Below are positions 1 through 18,306 of a stretch of 64,000 nucleotides of DNA, in pieces (position 1 is the stretch's first letter; each line of letters starts with the position of its first letter). Location: positions 33,086,289 to 33,150,288 of the forward strand of contig NC_054869.1 in NCBI RefSeq assembly GCF_018320785.1, written 5' to 3'. Both the position numbers and the translations under genes were made by a program. This DNA is from Cheilinus undulatus. Taxonomy: Eukaryota; Chordata; Actinopteri; Labriformes; Labridae. The notes under the pieces are model-generated. The model searched no databases, was not told where the DNA came from, and saw only the letters and a list, made by a program, of their open reading frames with translations.

Positions 1-8007
<8,007 letters not shown>

Positions 8008-8195
8008 TTTAACTGAGGTCTAGGAAAAAATAAATGACAAACTATCTTTACTAATCCCAAACCTGGGGAATAATGTGAGACACAGAGGAAAAAGCCAGCC
8101 AAAAACGAGCTACCAAGCAAACAAAAGCTAGCAATAACAACACAAACTTCCGCCACACAAGCTAGTTATTCTTTACAGATACTAAAAATACTTAC

Positions 8196-8290
8196 CTTAG
8201 AATTCAAACAGACCAAAGAAATGCATGAAAGTTTAACAGTAGACGTCTGAGACTTCTGCGGCCAGTAACCTCACGTGTAAACATACACGA
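8196..8290 (-). promoter_or_regulatory. dhx37: DHX37 non-coding first exon and promoter edge
   Basis: The start codon exon opens just after an acceptor (cctcag, about 8013-8018). A strong donor, AAG|gtaagta, lies at 8196/8195, so a short 5' UTR exon ends at 8196. A perfect E-box CACGTG sits at 8272-8277, close to the probable transcription start. CACGTG is bound by MYC/USF-type factors and is common in ribosome-biogenesis genes. The exon's 5' boundary cannot be seen, and the regulatory reading is inference. Confidence 0.55.
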
Positions 8291-8797
8291 GTCCGTTGGG
8301 TTTAAGAGTCCGAAGCTAAACATTGTCACAGCAGAAAGTTCCGCGTTAAGAACTAAATGGAAATAATCCCAAACTACTTTGCCTTTTATCACTGCTGCTT
8401 TGTTAGATGTTGTACATAAAAAAAACTTAAAAGTTTTTTGACCTGTTATAGGTTGAAAACGATGCCTCGTTTGCCTGTCCAGATTAACTTGTGTAGTAAA
8501 ATCTATAAATAGAACTCGCTCCAACATCATCTCACTTACTAACACATATTTATAAACGATGTCCACTCATTTTTTCGATTTGATTTATTTCTAGTTTTAC
8601 ATACAATTCACGAGGTTAAAAACAGAAATGTTAAAAAAGAAGATTAACAAAAAATATTCAATATATTGACGTTTAATAATATAGTTCCACATTAAGATGT
8701 CTGAAATTTGACGCAGAGTTACATGGTATAACCTACATCACTTCATTTTTAAGCTGATAAACAGCTAGCAGATATATACATTGGAATGGAAATATAA

Positions 8798-10260
8798 GTG
8801 CATCTCAAAAACGTTAGAATATCATGTAAATGCTCCTTTTCCCCATGATTTACGTCAAAAAGTTCAACTTCAAACTACAAATTCTAGATTGATCTCGTTC
8901 AAAATGAAAAATTTCAAGACTTTTTTGTTTTAATCCTGATGATTACAGCCTACAGCTCATGATAATCTACAACTGACTGTCTTAAAATACTGGAATACTG
9001 TATAATTGTCTGATTTGCAAAGGTTTCCCGAGTCTTCACTTTCTCACTGTGGTCCAGTTCACACAACCACAATCACGTGGAAGACTGCTGACTTGACAAA
9101 TGTCCAGAAGACAATCACTGACACGTTCACAAGGAGGGTAAGCCACAAAAGGTTACTGTTGAAAGGTCAGGCTGTTCTCAGAGGCTGTATCAAAGTGTAT
9201 TCATGGAAGCTGACAAGAAGAGGAAAGTGTGGCAAGAAAAAGTGCACAAGCAACAGGGATGACCTCAGTCTTCAGAGGATTGTTACACAAAGCAGATTCA
9301 AGAACTTAGTGCAATTTCACAAGCTGTGAATGGAGGCTGGAGTCAGTGGATCAAGAGCCACCACACACAGATGTGTCCAGGAAACAGGCTACAAGTGTGG
9401 TGCTCTTATGTGGAGCCAATCCTGAACCACAGACAACATCATAAGCATCTCACTGAGATAAAGAGACAAAGAACGGGACAGTTGCTCAGTGGTCTAAAGT
9501 CCTGTTTTCAGATAACAGTAGATTTAGAATTTCATTTGGAAACCAAGATCCCAGAGTCTGGAGGAAGATCTGAGAAGCACAAAATCCAAGGTGCTTGAAG
9601 TCCAGTATGAAGTTTCTATGGTCAGTGAGGGTTTGGGGTGCCATGTCATGCCATGCTGTTGGTCTACTGTGCTTTATCAAGTCCAGAGTCAACGCTGTCA
9701 GCTATCTTCCTGGAGATTTAGAGCAATTCATGCTTCCATCTGCTGAGAAGCTTGATGGAGATACTGATTTCCTTTTCCAGCAGGACTTGGCTCCTGTTCA
9801 CAATGAAGCCAGAACTACCAGAAACTGATTTGTTGACCATGGCATTACTGTGTTTGATTGGCCATCCAATCAGTCTGACCTGAATCAGAGAATCTCTGGA
9901 GAAATGTCAAAAGCAAGTTGAGAGACACCAGACTCAACAATTCAGACAAGCTGAAGGCTGCACAGACTGATTGGCTTCATGCCACCATAGATGCATTAAT
10001 TTGTTTAAAAGGCATTACAAACAATTACTGAGTGCATAAATGAGCATCATTTTCCAGAGGGTTGACACTTCAGTATCATAAATCCATCTTTGGACTGATA
10101 TTTTCATGATATTTTAATATTTCGAGATAGTGGATTATTGTGACCCCACCACCTCCAGTGGGATAAGCAGTATAGAAAATGGATGGATGGATGGATATTG
10201 TGAGCTGTAAGTCATAATCATCAAGATTAAAACAAGTCTTGAAATATACAGGTCCATGCA
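8798..10260 (+). mobile_element. Decayed Tc1/mariner-like transposon
   Basis: The left terminus 'agtgcatctcaaaaa..ttagaatatcatg' is characteristic of a fish Tc1-like family. The plus strand reads as a broken transposase: the N-terminal helix-turn-helix region near 9080-9320, the 'agccaccacacacagatgtgtc' region near 9355-9380, and the catalytic-domain phrase 'ttccttttccagcaggacttggctcctgttcac' near 9769-9801. Stops and frameshifts interrupt it. An inner inverted repeat pairs 8908-8965 with about 10200-10250; the outer right terminus seems lost. It is an inactive fossil between DHX37 and GP1BB. Confidence 0.88.
10140..10198 (+). repeat. Small insertion ending in (GGAT)n inside the Tc1 right end
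   Basis: The run 'gataagcagtatagaaaatggatggatggatggat' is the tail of a very common teleost repeat. It interrupts the inner inverted repeat of the surrounding Tc1-like element and so inserted later. Confidence 0.6.
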
Positions 10261-10832
10261 AAGATTACCAGGCGTTAGAAAAGTTAAGTAAACATTCACA
10301 CGTTTCTCAACCCTAAAAAAGCTTTAAGAATACTAAAGTCAATCTCTTAACCATATCTGATTTTGATTAAGTACTTCTGGTGGGAGGGAGTGGAATGAAT
10401 GTATAATAAAGCTCAACTTATCCACAATTTTACCACCAATTACTGGTGCACCAGGGGTCCCTGGGTATTATAAAATATCTCATTAATGTATGACTGAAGA
10501 AATCTTTATCAAAATTTTAGCAGTTTTTAAAAAATAACATCATCCAGTATACCGTAATCTTACTCTGAAGTTCAATGTATTTCATGCTAAAGTGTAGACT
10601 AATCTTTGGCTCTTATGGCAGCTTTATTTCTACCTTGATTCACAGGTGTATACAGGAGAATAAGGTGGTCACAAAACAAACACTGAGTGCTGACACAGTA
10701 AAAAGAAAACAACTGACAGAACAGCTTCAGTGTTATAAATCAGTGCATAGAGAGGTGGTCAAATGTAACAGACGTTTTCATACTTAAACCATTCCTCTTG
10801 TGTCATATTCGGACCCTTTGCTTGTCCTTAGT

Positions 10833-10838
10833 TTTATT
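10833..10838 (-). terminator. Candidate polyadenylation signal of GP1BB
   Basis: The plus strand reads TTTATT, which is AATAAA on the coding strand, about 150 bases downstream of the GP1BB stop codon. It is the nearest canonical signal; the cleavage site is not proven. Confidence 0.55.
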
Positions 10839-10989
10839 TGCTCTAAATTGTCACCTGAATGTACGTAAAAAAGATTTTTAGAATTGAAGTCAAACTTCAA
10901 AAACATAGAAGGAACTTTTTCTGTCCAGTGTGCAAATGATTAACTACTCTTCTCTTCTGTTAGGTAAAAAAATCAGACACAGCTCAATC

Positions 10990-11610
10990 TCAGATGCTGC
11001 TGTCATTTAAAGGAGCATAGTCGTTCTCCCTCTGACTCTCCCCCGCGGTGAAGCTCTCCTCCCTGGTCCTCCTGGCCTCTTTGGAGAGCCTCTCAAACCT
11101 CCTCAGGAACATGATCAGAGCCACCAGAAGAGCCGTCTGCACCAGCACAAACACAAACAGACACGCCTGAGAGGTCAGAGCCAGGTCACAGTACCAGTAG
11201 TGACAGGAGTCCAGCACCTCCTCCTCCATTAAATACACCACCATCCGTCCTCTCAGGCTGAGCGGGGAGCTGCAGGTGACTCCCAGGTGTGACCTGAGGC
11301 TTGGGGGCTGATGCAGCAGCCAGGACCGCAGGTAGAGGATGCCACAGTCACAGACCCAGGAGTTACCATGGAGGGAGATGGAGCGCAGCGAGGGTAGGTC
11401 GTCCAGGAGCCCGTTAGGGAGGTGGGTGAGAAGGTTGTTGTGGAGGTGGAGCTCAGTGGTGGCTACAGGGTATCGTGCTGGCAGAGAGGAGGAGGTCAGA
11501 GATCTGCTGCTGCAGTTCACCTGGCTGCCCTGACAGGTGCAAAGGCGAGGGCAGGCCGAGGCTGACGACAGGCTGACGAGGAGCAGACTAAGGAGCTGGA
11601 GTCCCTTCAT
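10990..11610 (-). CDS. gp1bb: GP1BB, platelet glycoprotein Ib beta chain
   Basis: A single-exon ORF of 206 aa, the same length as human GPIb-beta. Order of features: hydrophobic signal peptide (1-19); leucine-rich-repeat N-cap with Cys20, 24, 26 and 33; one LRR (about 50-75); C-cap with Cys87, 89, 113 and 136; a further Cys141 before the membrane; one transmembrane helix (about 149-169); and a basic then acidic cytoplasmic tail ending NDSSI. One N-glycosylation sequon is visible at Asn32. The family protein pairs with GPIb-alpha and GPIX on platelets (thrombocytes in fish) to bind von Willebrand factor. An acceptor, ctccag|AGATCGG at 11622, shows that a 5' UTR intron precedes the ATG. Lying just downstream of SEPT5 on the same strand repeats the mammalian order and supports orthology. 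Confidence 0.95.
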   Translation of the reverse strand: MKGLQLLSLLLVSLSSASACPRLCTCQGSQVNCSSRSLTSSSLPARYPVATTELHLHNNLLTHLPNGLLDDLPSLRSISLHGNSWVCDCGILYLRSWLLHQPPSLRSHLGVTCSSPLSLRGRMVVYLMEEEVLDSCHYWYCDLALTSQACLFVFVLVQTALLVALIMFLRRFERLSKEARRTREESFTAGESQRENDYAPLNDSSI

Positions 11611-12174
11611 GATGACCGATCTCTGGAGAGAAGAGGGGGGGTTAGTTTCATCTGAACAGCTGTGGAAAAGTATTCATCAAGTAAAAGAACAAACATCGGG
11701 TTATATATATAAAAAATAAAAAAATAAATTACACATTAAACATCTGTATTTGACATCTCTATTCTTCTGTAAAAGTGGTCCATCTTGTTTTTGGATTACA
11801 GCTTCTCTTAGGACTATTAAAAAACACAATAGGTATATGTAAGAGCAGCAAAGATAGATTTGTCCACAGGGGGTGCCAGAATCAACACAAACCAAAAGTA
11901 ACTCACAGGAGCTTTAATATTAGGGCCATACTGTTACATTGTATCGCTGAACTTTAACCTTATTTTAAATACTCTTGGCTAGTATATTGAATCCACAACC
12001 TTTAGTCTTAACATTTAGTCCAAGCATTTCTTTCTTGCCTAAATTTTCTACTAAATTGTGGTAGTATGTTCTACGCACCCTGCCAAACCTGCAGTTCCTG
12101 CTTTCTACATCTGAGAGACAGAATAGCTACAGCTGCATTGTTTTTTGATAGATTTATCCACAGTGGAGAAATGT

Positions 12175-12333
12175 CACAGATTTTGAATGTCCAACGAAAA
12201 CTAAATTACATTTTAGTCTAGTTTTAGTCATCACAGATCTATTTTTGTTAGTCTTAGTCCAGTTTTTGTCATGGAAAAAAGGCTGCCGATGAATAGTTTT
12301 AGTCACAGTTTTAGTCAACGAAATTAACACTGC
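12175..12333 (+). mobile_element. MITE-like repeat ending ..caacgaaattaacactgc
   Basis: The stretch contains repeated 'ttttagtc' phrases, 'catggaaaaaaggc', and ends 'ttagtcaacgaaattaacactgc'. A second copy in the same orientation lies at 58345-58512. It has no coding capacity. It sits in the GP1BB 5' UTR intron. The left boundary is uncertain. Confidence 0.6.
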
Positions 12334-12643
12334 TGTGAACAAGAGATCTCACAAATGCATCTCAGAATTTTTCTTCAAACTTTGCACAAATGTCGACTCT
12401 AACTCAGAAATGAACTGGATACATCTGGAGATCAAAGGTCATGGTGACCTTAAATCTTGTGAGCACGATATTTCAGGAGTGCAAGGGTGGATTTTTGTCA
12501 ACTTTGGTACAAACCTATACTTAGACCTATGGATGAGGTTATTTGATTTTGGAGGTCAAAGGTCATTATTTCATGTATCAATTTGACATCCATGCACTTA
12601 ACTAGCTCTGTTATCCAAAGTTTATTACAAAACATGCCCCTAC

Positions 12644-12925
12644 TAACCTTGCAAAGCATATGGATACACCCGTTTCCGTGTTTCTCACTGGCGAATCCAT
12701 CTTGCAAAGCTCCCGCCTGAACTGTTTGGGCCCGGTTGAAAAGTGACCGTCACGGCTACGTCACATGTTTTGTTGCTCTGATTGGCCAGTAAAGATGTGA
12801 CAGACAGAACATTTATCCAATCATGCACCGAGGTTTTTTCAAAGGCTCTGCCCTTTCCCAAACGCTTAGTATTGAAGGTTTTCCAGATGGATGTGTGAAA
12901 CAAATCCATCTGGCATGTCAGGTTA
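12644..12925 (+). mobile_element. Non-autonomous DNA transposon, copy 1, with 9-bp target duplication
   Basis: It begins taaccttgcaaagc and ends gccagatgg.. in reverse complement (ggcatgtcaggtta), giving imperfect terminal inverted repeats of about 24 bases. The flanks are tgcccctac (12635-12643) and tgcacctac (12926-12934), a 9-bp duplication with one mismatch. The interior shares long stretches with copy 2, including 'cacatgttttgttgctctga' near 12762 and 'aaaggctctgccctttccc' near 12841. No transposase is present. Duplications of 9 bp suggest a Mutator-like mover, but the superfamily is not proven. Confidence 0.75.
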
Positions 12926-12987
12926 TGCACCTACATTATTAAGAAAATAAGATTAATACCAACCATTACCACAAACCACCCCAGCCC

Positions 12988-13514
12988 TAACCTTGCAAAG
13001 CAGATGGATTTGCCTGTTTTCATGTTTCTCACCAGCAAATCCATCTTGCAAAGCTCCCATCTTAACCATTATGGCCCGGTTAGAAAGTGACAGGACCAAT
13101 CAGCAACAAGGGGCAATGATTTTGGGCGCGGCGGGGTCTAACACAAGCAAGCAGCAACAAGAGGCTGGTGTAATTATGGTGGACAGTTCTTCGTTAAAAG
13201 AACAAAGAACAGCAGTGAGTTGTTTTCTTTTTTAAAAAACGACAAAGGTCGTGTACTGACATGTCTACAGTCGCAATGGTTCGCGTTATGCAGTTCCGTA
13301 TGGAGTTTACTCCTCGGTAGCTGTGCAGCTCGGTAGTGGCTACATCACGTGTTTTGTTGCTCTGATGGCCCGTAAAGATATGACAGACAGAATGTTTATC
13401 CAATCACCCTCCGAGTTTTTTTTTTTTTCAAAGGCTCTGCCCTTCCCCAAGCGCTGTCTATGGAAGGTTTTCCAGATGGATGTGTTTCACACATCCATCT
13501 GGCGTGTCAGGTTA
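12988..13514 (+). mobile_element. Non-autonomous DNA transposon, copy 2, with perfect 9-bp target duplication
   Basis: Same termini as copy 1 (taaccttgcaaagcagatgg at the left, catctggcgtgtcaggtta at the right). Exact direct repeats ccccagccc flank it at 12979-12987 and 13515-13523. It is about 245 bases longer than copy 1; the extra part near 13100-13330 includes 'ttcttcgttaaaagaacaaa' and 'cggtagtggctacatcacg'. Copy 1 is therefore an internally deleted relative. Both lie in the GP1BB 5' UTR intron. Confidence 0.82.
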
Positions 13515-14366
13515 CCCCAGCCCTTCTTCTTCACCCAACGCTGTACTTTTACTGTCCAGCAGTTCTGGACTTTGCAGAGGCATAATCCAGGGTCAAGTTT
13601 TATTGTAAAAAAAAATATAGAAAAACAGCAAATCACAGTAAGGGAGACACATTTTGCATTATTTATGGTAACACATGTTAGATTATATAATAAGCTTGTT
13701 CTTGAAGAAGCTGTGTTGAATTTGAACAAAAAACCCTTTCAGAATTGACCACACAGCTTATATTCAGTCATTATCTGGTCAAAGGAGGCAAATGTTTGAT
13801 CAGTGTAAAGAACTTTTTTCTGTATTTTGTTCCCATGTCGGGCACAAGCAACTTAACAACTGGTGTTAGAAAATGATCATGACAGAAGCCATTTCTGCAG
13901 GGCTTTTTCATTCTAAAGTGCATCAGTCATCACCTCTTGACCTTACAAATGTCACTCATTTTGCCCCTAGTGATACAAAAATGTCTCTGCCCTCTTCAGC
14001 ATCCAAATATCTAAAATCTAGCCAGCCTGAAGATTTGGATTAAAACCACTGTCATGTTACATATTTTTAATGTTTATCATGCACTGAATTGTGAGCCGCA
14101 GTGCTGCTCTGATAAACTGATCCTAACATTTCAAAGTGTTTTTGTGTGAGTTTAAAGCTGATGTTGACACAAAACACATAAAAAAATACAAGATAAACTC
14201 AGAGCCGGCTGAGAGAAGCCTGTGCAACATTCATATGTCTATTTTTTGGAAGTAATGGGTTAAAAGATCTGTAAGATGATGTGTTGTACATTTATGAAGT
14301 TGCACAAAAAGACAAGATTCAAGTTAAATATATCAGATTTTTAAAATAAAGTCTGAGTCTTTTTAC

Positions 14367-14455
14367 CTTCGGAGCTGTGTGTCCCCAGGAGAAGGTTTCA
14401 CTTCTTACAGTCGCTCTGAGAGGCTGAGTTCGTGTGTGCGTGTGTTTTCAGCAGC
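14367..14455 (-). other. gp1bb: Predicted non-coding first exon of GP1BB
   Basis: A clean donor, CCGAAG|gtaaaaag, lies at 14367/14366 and matches the acceptor at 11623, giving an intron of about 2.7 kb. There is no ATG-initiated long frame in the exon. The upstream limit is a guess placed before the GATA motif at 14466. The pairing of the two exons rests on splice signals only. Confidence 0.5.
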
Positions 14456-14463
14456 TGGCTCTC

Positions 14464-14562
14464 ACTGATAAAGAAAAGTGTCAAAAACGGACCAAGAGAC
14501 ACTTGTGTAGAGACAGACACAAATTCAGGCTGCTAACTGAACAAAGGAAGTACTTTATCTCA
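14464..14562 (-). promoter_or_regulatory. GATA/ETS cluster, putative GP1BB thrombocyte promoter
   Basis: TGATAA lies at 14466-14471. An ETS core GGAAG (14546-14550) is followed five bases later by TTATCT (14555-14560), a GATA site on the other strand. Paired GATA and ETS sites are the usual signature of megakaryocyte genes, and a GATA site in the human GP1BB promoter is known to be needed for expression. Position just upstream of the predicted first exon fits. Function is inferred. Confidence 0.5.
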
Positions 14563-14887
14563 AAGTTTTTAATGTCTCATGAATTTCACAGAAACAGGGG
14601 AATTTACCAGAGACTTAAATAAACTGGCACTTATACTGGTGCTTTTATGCCTCTGTTTTTATATGCCTCTCTTTTTTATATTTGACCTTGTACCTCCTAA
14701 ATGTATTAACTTCATCCTTGAGTCAGAGTGGACATTTGAGGAAAGCTTGGAGAAAATCTCTAAAAGCATACCGTGATGTTAAATCACCTTGAAATCTGAC
14801 CTTCAACTTCTGAAATCAAATAAGTTGATCCTTGATAAGGACCAATGACCTTTGTCTTTGACCTAAAAGAATGGATGTCTGAGCAAA

Positions 14888-15866
14888 GCTAAGAGGAAAC
14901 CTCGTAAAGCTTTTTGGTTACCTCTCTTAGAAAGAGGCTGAGCTCCAGAGATCCTATGTGGAGATGGGACAAACTTCTAACCTGACGCGCCAGATCTGGT
15001 AAACTGTTAATAGACAGGGTTTGGGAAAGGGCAGAGGCTTTGGAAAAAAACTCAGAGTGTGATTGGATGAACGTTCTGTCTGTTACATCTTTACAGGCCA
15101 ATCAGAGCGACAAAACACATGATGTAGCCGCTACCGAGAAGTAAACTCCATAGAGAACTGCATAATGCCAACCATGGCGACCGTAGACATGTCAGAACAC
15201 GACTTTTGTCGTTTTTGAAAAGAAAACAACTCACTGCTGTTCTTTGTTCTTCTTTTAACGAAGAAATGTCGTCAAGTTCTGATAAAACTTACACTTAAGC
15301 AGCATCCATGCTAATGTCTTCCGCCATAACTGCACCAGTCTCCGGTGAACCTTAGGCCCAGTCTGGGGCTGTGAAGCACCCAGCCAAGACAACACAGGGG
15401 TGGCTTAAAGACAACTCTGTGAATGTCCTAGAGTGGCCCAGCTACTGATTTGAACCCATCGCACATTTTTGAAGATACCTGAAAATGGCTGTGCACCAAC
15501 GGTCTCAGCCCAACCTGACAGAGCCTGAGGGGATTTCCAAAGAAGTATGGCAGAAAATCCTCTAATCCATGTGTAAAGCTTGTTGCTTCATATTAAATAA
15601 GACTTAAGGCTGTAATTGCTGCCAAAGGTGCTTCAACTAAATCCTGAGTAAAGGGTCTGAATATGTCACTGTGATATATTTGTGTTTGTTTTTTTTCTTG
15701 AAGGAATTTGCAAAAATCTCTGAATTTCTGTTTTCACTTTGTCATGATGTGGTACTGGGTATTGATTGATAAAAATAATAATAAATTTAAATGACTGCAA
15801 TATTAGGCTCCAACATATTAAAATTTAAAAAGTGAAGGGGGTTAATGCTTTCTGAATGCACTGTTA
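14888..15866 (+). mobile_element. Tc1-like remnant interrupted by another transposon
   Basis: The phrase 'gagctccagagatcctatgtggagatggga' (about 14940-14968) is a middle segment of a fish Tc1-like transposase gene. The C-terminal part follows at 15340-15640 ('aagcacccagccaagacaac', 'gaaaatggctgtgcaccaac', 'aggctgtaattgctgccaaagg'). The right terminus is 'gggggttaatgctttctgaatgcactgt' near 15837-15864. Stops break the frame. A different element fills 14979-15334. Confidence 0.78.
14979..15334 (-). mobile_element. Copy 3 of the 9-bp-duplication transposon family, inverted and truncated
   Basis: It starts taacctgacgcgccagat and carries, in reverse orientation, blocks found in copy 2: 'gggaaagggcagaggctttgg', 'aacaaaacacatgatgtag'-like text, and 'cactgctgttctttgttctt'. 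The far terminus is not recognisable. It interrupts a Tc1-like remnant, so it is the younger of the two. Confidence 0.65.
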
Positions 15867-15869
15867 CCT

Positions 15870-17255
15870 CCAAATACAATAACTCATCCTTGAGTCAGAG
15901 TAGCCTACATATGCACCAAGTTTGAAGAAAATTCCTTAACCCGTCCTTGAAATACTGTGTTCACAAGACCAGACCATTTTAACTACCCGCGTTATCCAGA
16001 AATGTTCTTTAGGCAAGTTACAGGTAACCTATATGGTAATAATGCAAAATAAAATAATAACTTACCTGGATATGAATGAGGTGCCTCCAAATTTTCTTAT
16101 CAATAGGGAAATACTGATAGTGATCTTTTTGTGAAACTACAAGGAATAAAGGAAGTACCAAGTAAAACTTATATCAAGAACTGTGATTCAAGTTATATGG
16201 AATATCTTTTTCCATAAAATCTGCTCTCTTCTAATATAGGGTTTTATTGATCTCTGCATTCACCTCTGCCATCACTCTCTACAAATAAAAATACTGACAA
16301 ATTTTTCATCTATGTGATTTGCAGAATTATTCTTCACAGATATTATTTTGGTATTTTTATGTAAACAGAACGAGGTTAAATAAATAATTTGATTAATAAT
16401 TAAACCTGGGATTATATCCTTGATCATATAATTTATTCATTTGTCATAAAAAGGAGAACAACGCTAAAAGTTTGGAATTAATTTAGTAGATGACGACAAG
16501 TCCATGACTTGTTGCAAATTCAGATGCTTGAGGTAGGGGTCAACTGATAATCAGCATGGTGGATGATTGAGGCTGATTTATAGCATTTGGGTGACGGGGT
16601 TTATTTTAGCGAGAGCCAAAAAGGGCACTACTACTGCAAGGTGTGTCTACCCCTCGGGCTCTGCATTCACATGATGACATTTCCTACACCAACAGAGCTG
16701 GTGCTACATAGTTCATTTCCCTTTATTTTTTTTTAACATGTGTTTGACTTTTGACAAATTTAGTTCATTTTGTTTGTGATAATAAATGCATATTAATGAC
16801 AAATAGTAAGTAACTGTTTTATGGACAACTATAAATGTGTACCGTGTCAGTCCTAGCTCATACTTCTCCTTGTAAAAGTAATTTTACATTGTGGAAAAGA
16901 AAAGCTAATGAAAGTACACAACGTCAGAGCCTTTGGTAATACTAAACATTAGGACTAAAACAAACATTCATGGGTCAAATACTGATATTTCTATTATTCA
17001 TACTGATGCTCTTTGTGCCTGTGTCTCATCTAACTGTCAGAGAGACGATGCTGTGGGCAGAGAAGAGGAAGAGTGTCTACTGGAGATAAACATGAATCAG
17101 CAGATAATGTTCCTGCCACAGCTCAGGCTCAGAGCTCTGCTGCTGGGATGCTGACAGCCGGAGGTGACAGAGGATGTCCATCTCAGACTACTGGACCCTG
17201 ATTATGGCTGCAAAAACTTTAGAGAAACATGTGAAGCCAGAGCGACGAGAAACAA
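15870..17255. other. Intergenic stretch with no recognised gene
   Basis: AT-rich DNA between the Tc1 remnant and the SEPT5 3' end. Short open frames here lack domain signatures. No structural RNA or clear repeat was recognised. Confidence 0.5.
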
Positions 17256-17258
17256 GAG

Positions 17259-17264
17259 TTTATT
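17259..17264 (-). terminator. Candidate polyadenylation signal of SEPT5
   Basis: TTTATT on the plus strand (AATAAA on the coding strand, context gatgAATAAActc) about 1.04 kb downstream of the SEPT5 stop codon. It would give a 3' UTR of about 1 kb. Other AT-rich hexamers exist nearby, so assignment is tentative. Confidence 0.5.
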
Positions 17265-18306
17265 CATCACACCTTTATAAACAGGGCACAGGCTGAGCTC
17301 ACAACCTTCAGGCAAAATAAGTACTGTTTATCAGCATCAGCACACACAAACGCTCTGAAATAATCCCCACTCACACACATCTTCACTGGCAGGAGGCAGC
17401 AACTCACAGGAGAGAGAAATGAAAACAGAAGCGGAGACAGTATTCTCTCCTTGTTATTGATCTTTTCATCATAAACAAAGCAGGCAGTCGGCATTTTTAA
17501 TACAAGCACAGGGCTTCAGCTATAAAGACGTAAAAATAGGCCCTCAGAGTTTGGTGGAGATGAGTACTGGTGGCATGCTTGCACATGTACCATGCACTGC
17601 ACCGACCCTCTCATTATGTCAAAGGCTCTCCATTCACAGTAAGCCACTGGCAATAAGTGCATTTCCAGCTCAGCCAGCATGTAAAAAGTGCTGGGAGAGG
17701 ATATTTTGATTTGCCATATGTGAAAAAAAAAACATCACATGAAGGTTTTTATAAGGATTGGAGAGCTGATTAACAAAGGTCAAAAGGACTAATAGGAGTA
17801 AAATGGACGGATAATTGGTTGATACTGGTGGAAATGTCATGTAATACACAAGCTCACGCACCCAAACATACACTCACAAACACATAATAAAAAACAACAT
17901 CCATGTTCAGATTAAAACATCATCTACAGTCTAAATTTCATTACAAAACAACTTGTAGCACGCATGTTCATACCCTGACAAAATATCCAAAAGTTTAGCA
18001 TTGCATTTATAAATTAGATACACTGAAGTAGTAATTTAAATTATGCATTTATAATATATATGTTAAGACTGTTAAACCACAGCAGGGGAGGCTCAAGACG
18101 GCATATGGATAGTTTCAGAGAAGAAAACTCCCTCTGACACACAACCCTTCAGGCAGACAAATTATACCAAGCACCAAACTGAGGAGAAATGCACAGCCAG
18201 AGTCGCCACTAACACGTGATATCCATGTTCGTCATCTGAAGGTCTCACTGTTGTTTGGAGGAGAAACAGCAGGGGGCACTGCAGCCCACAGAGAGAGAGA
18301 GAGACA

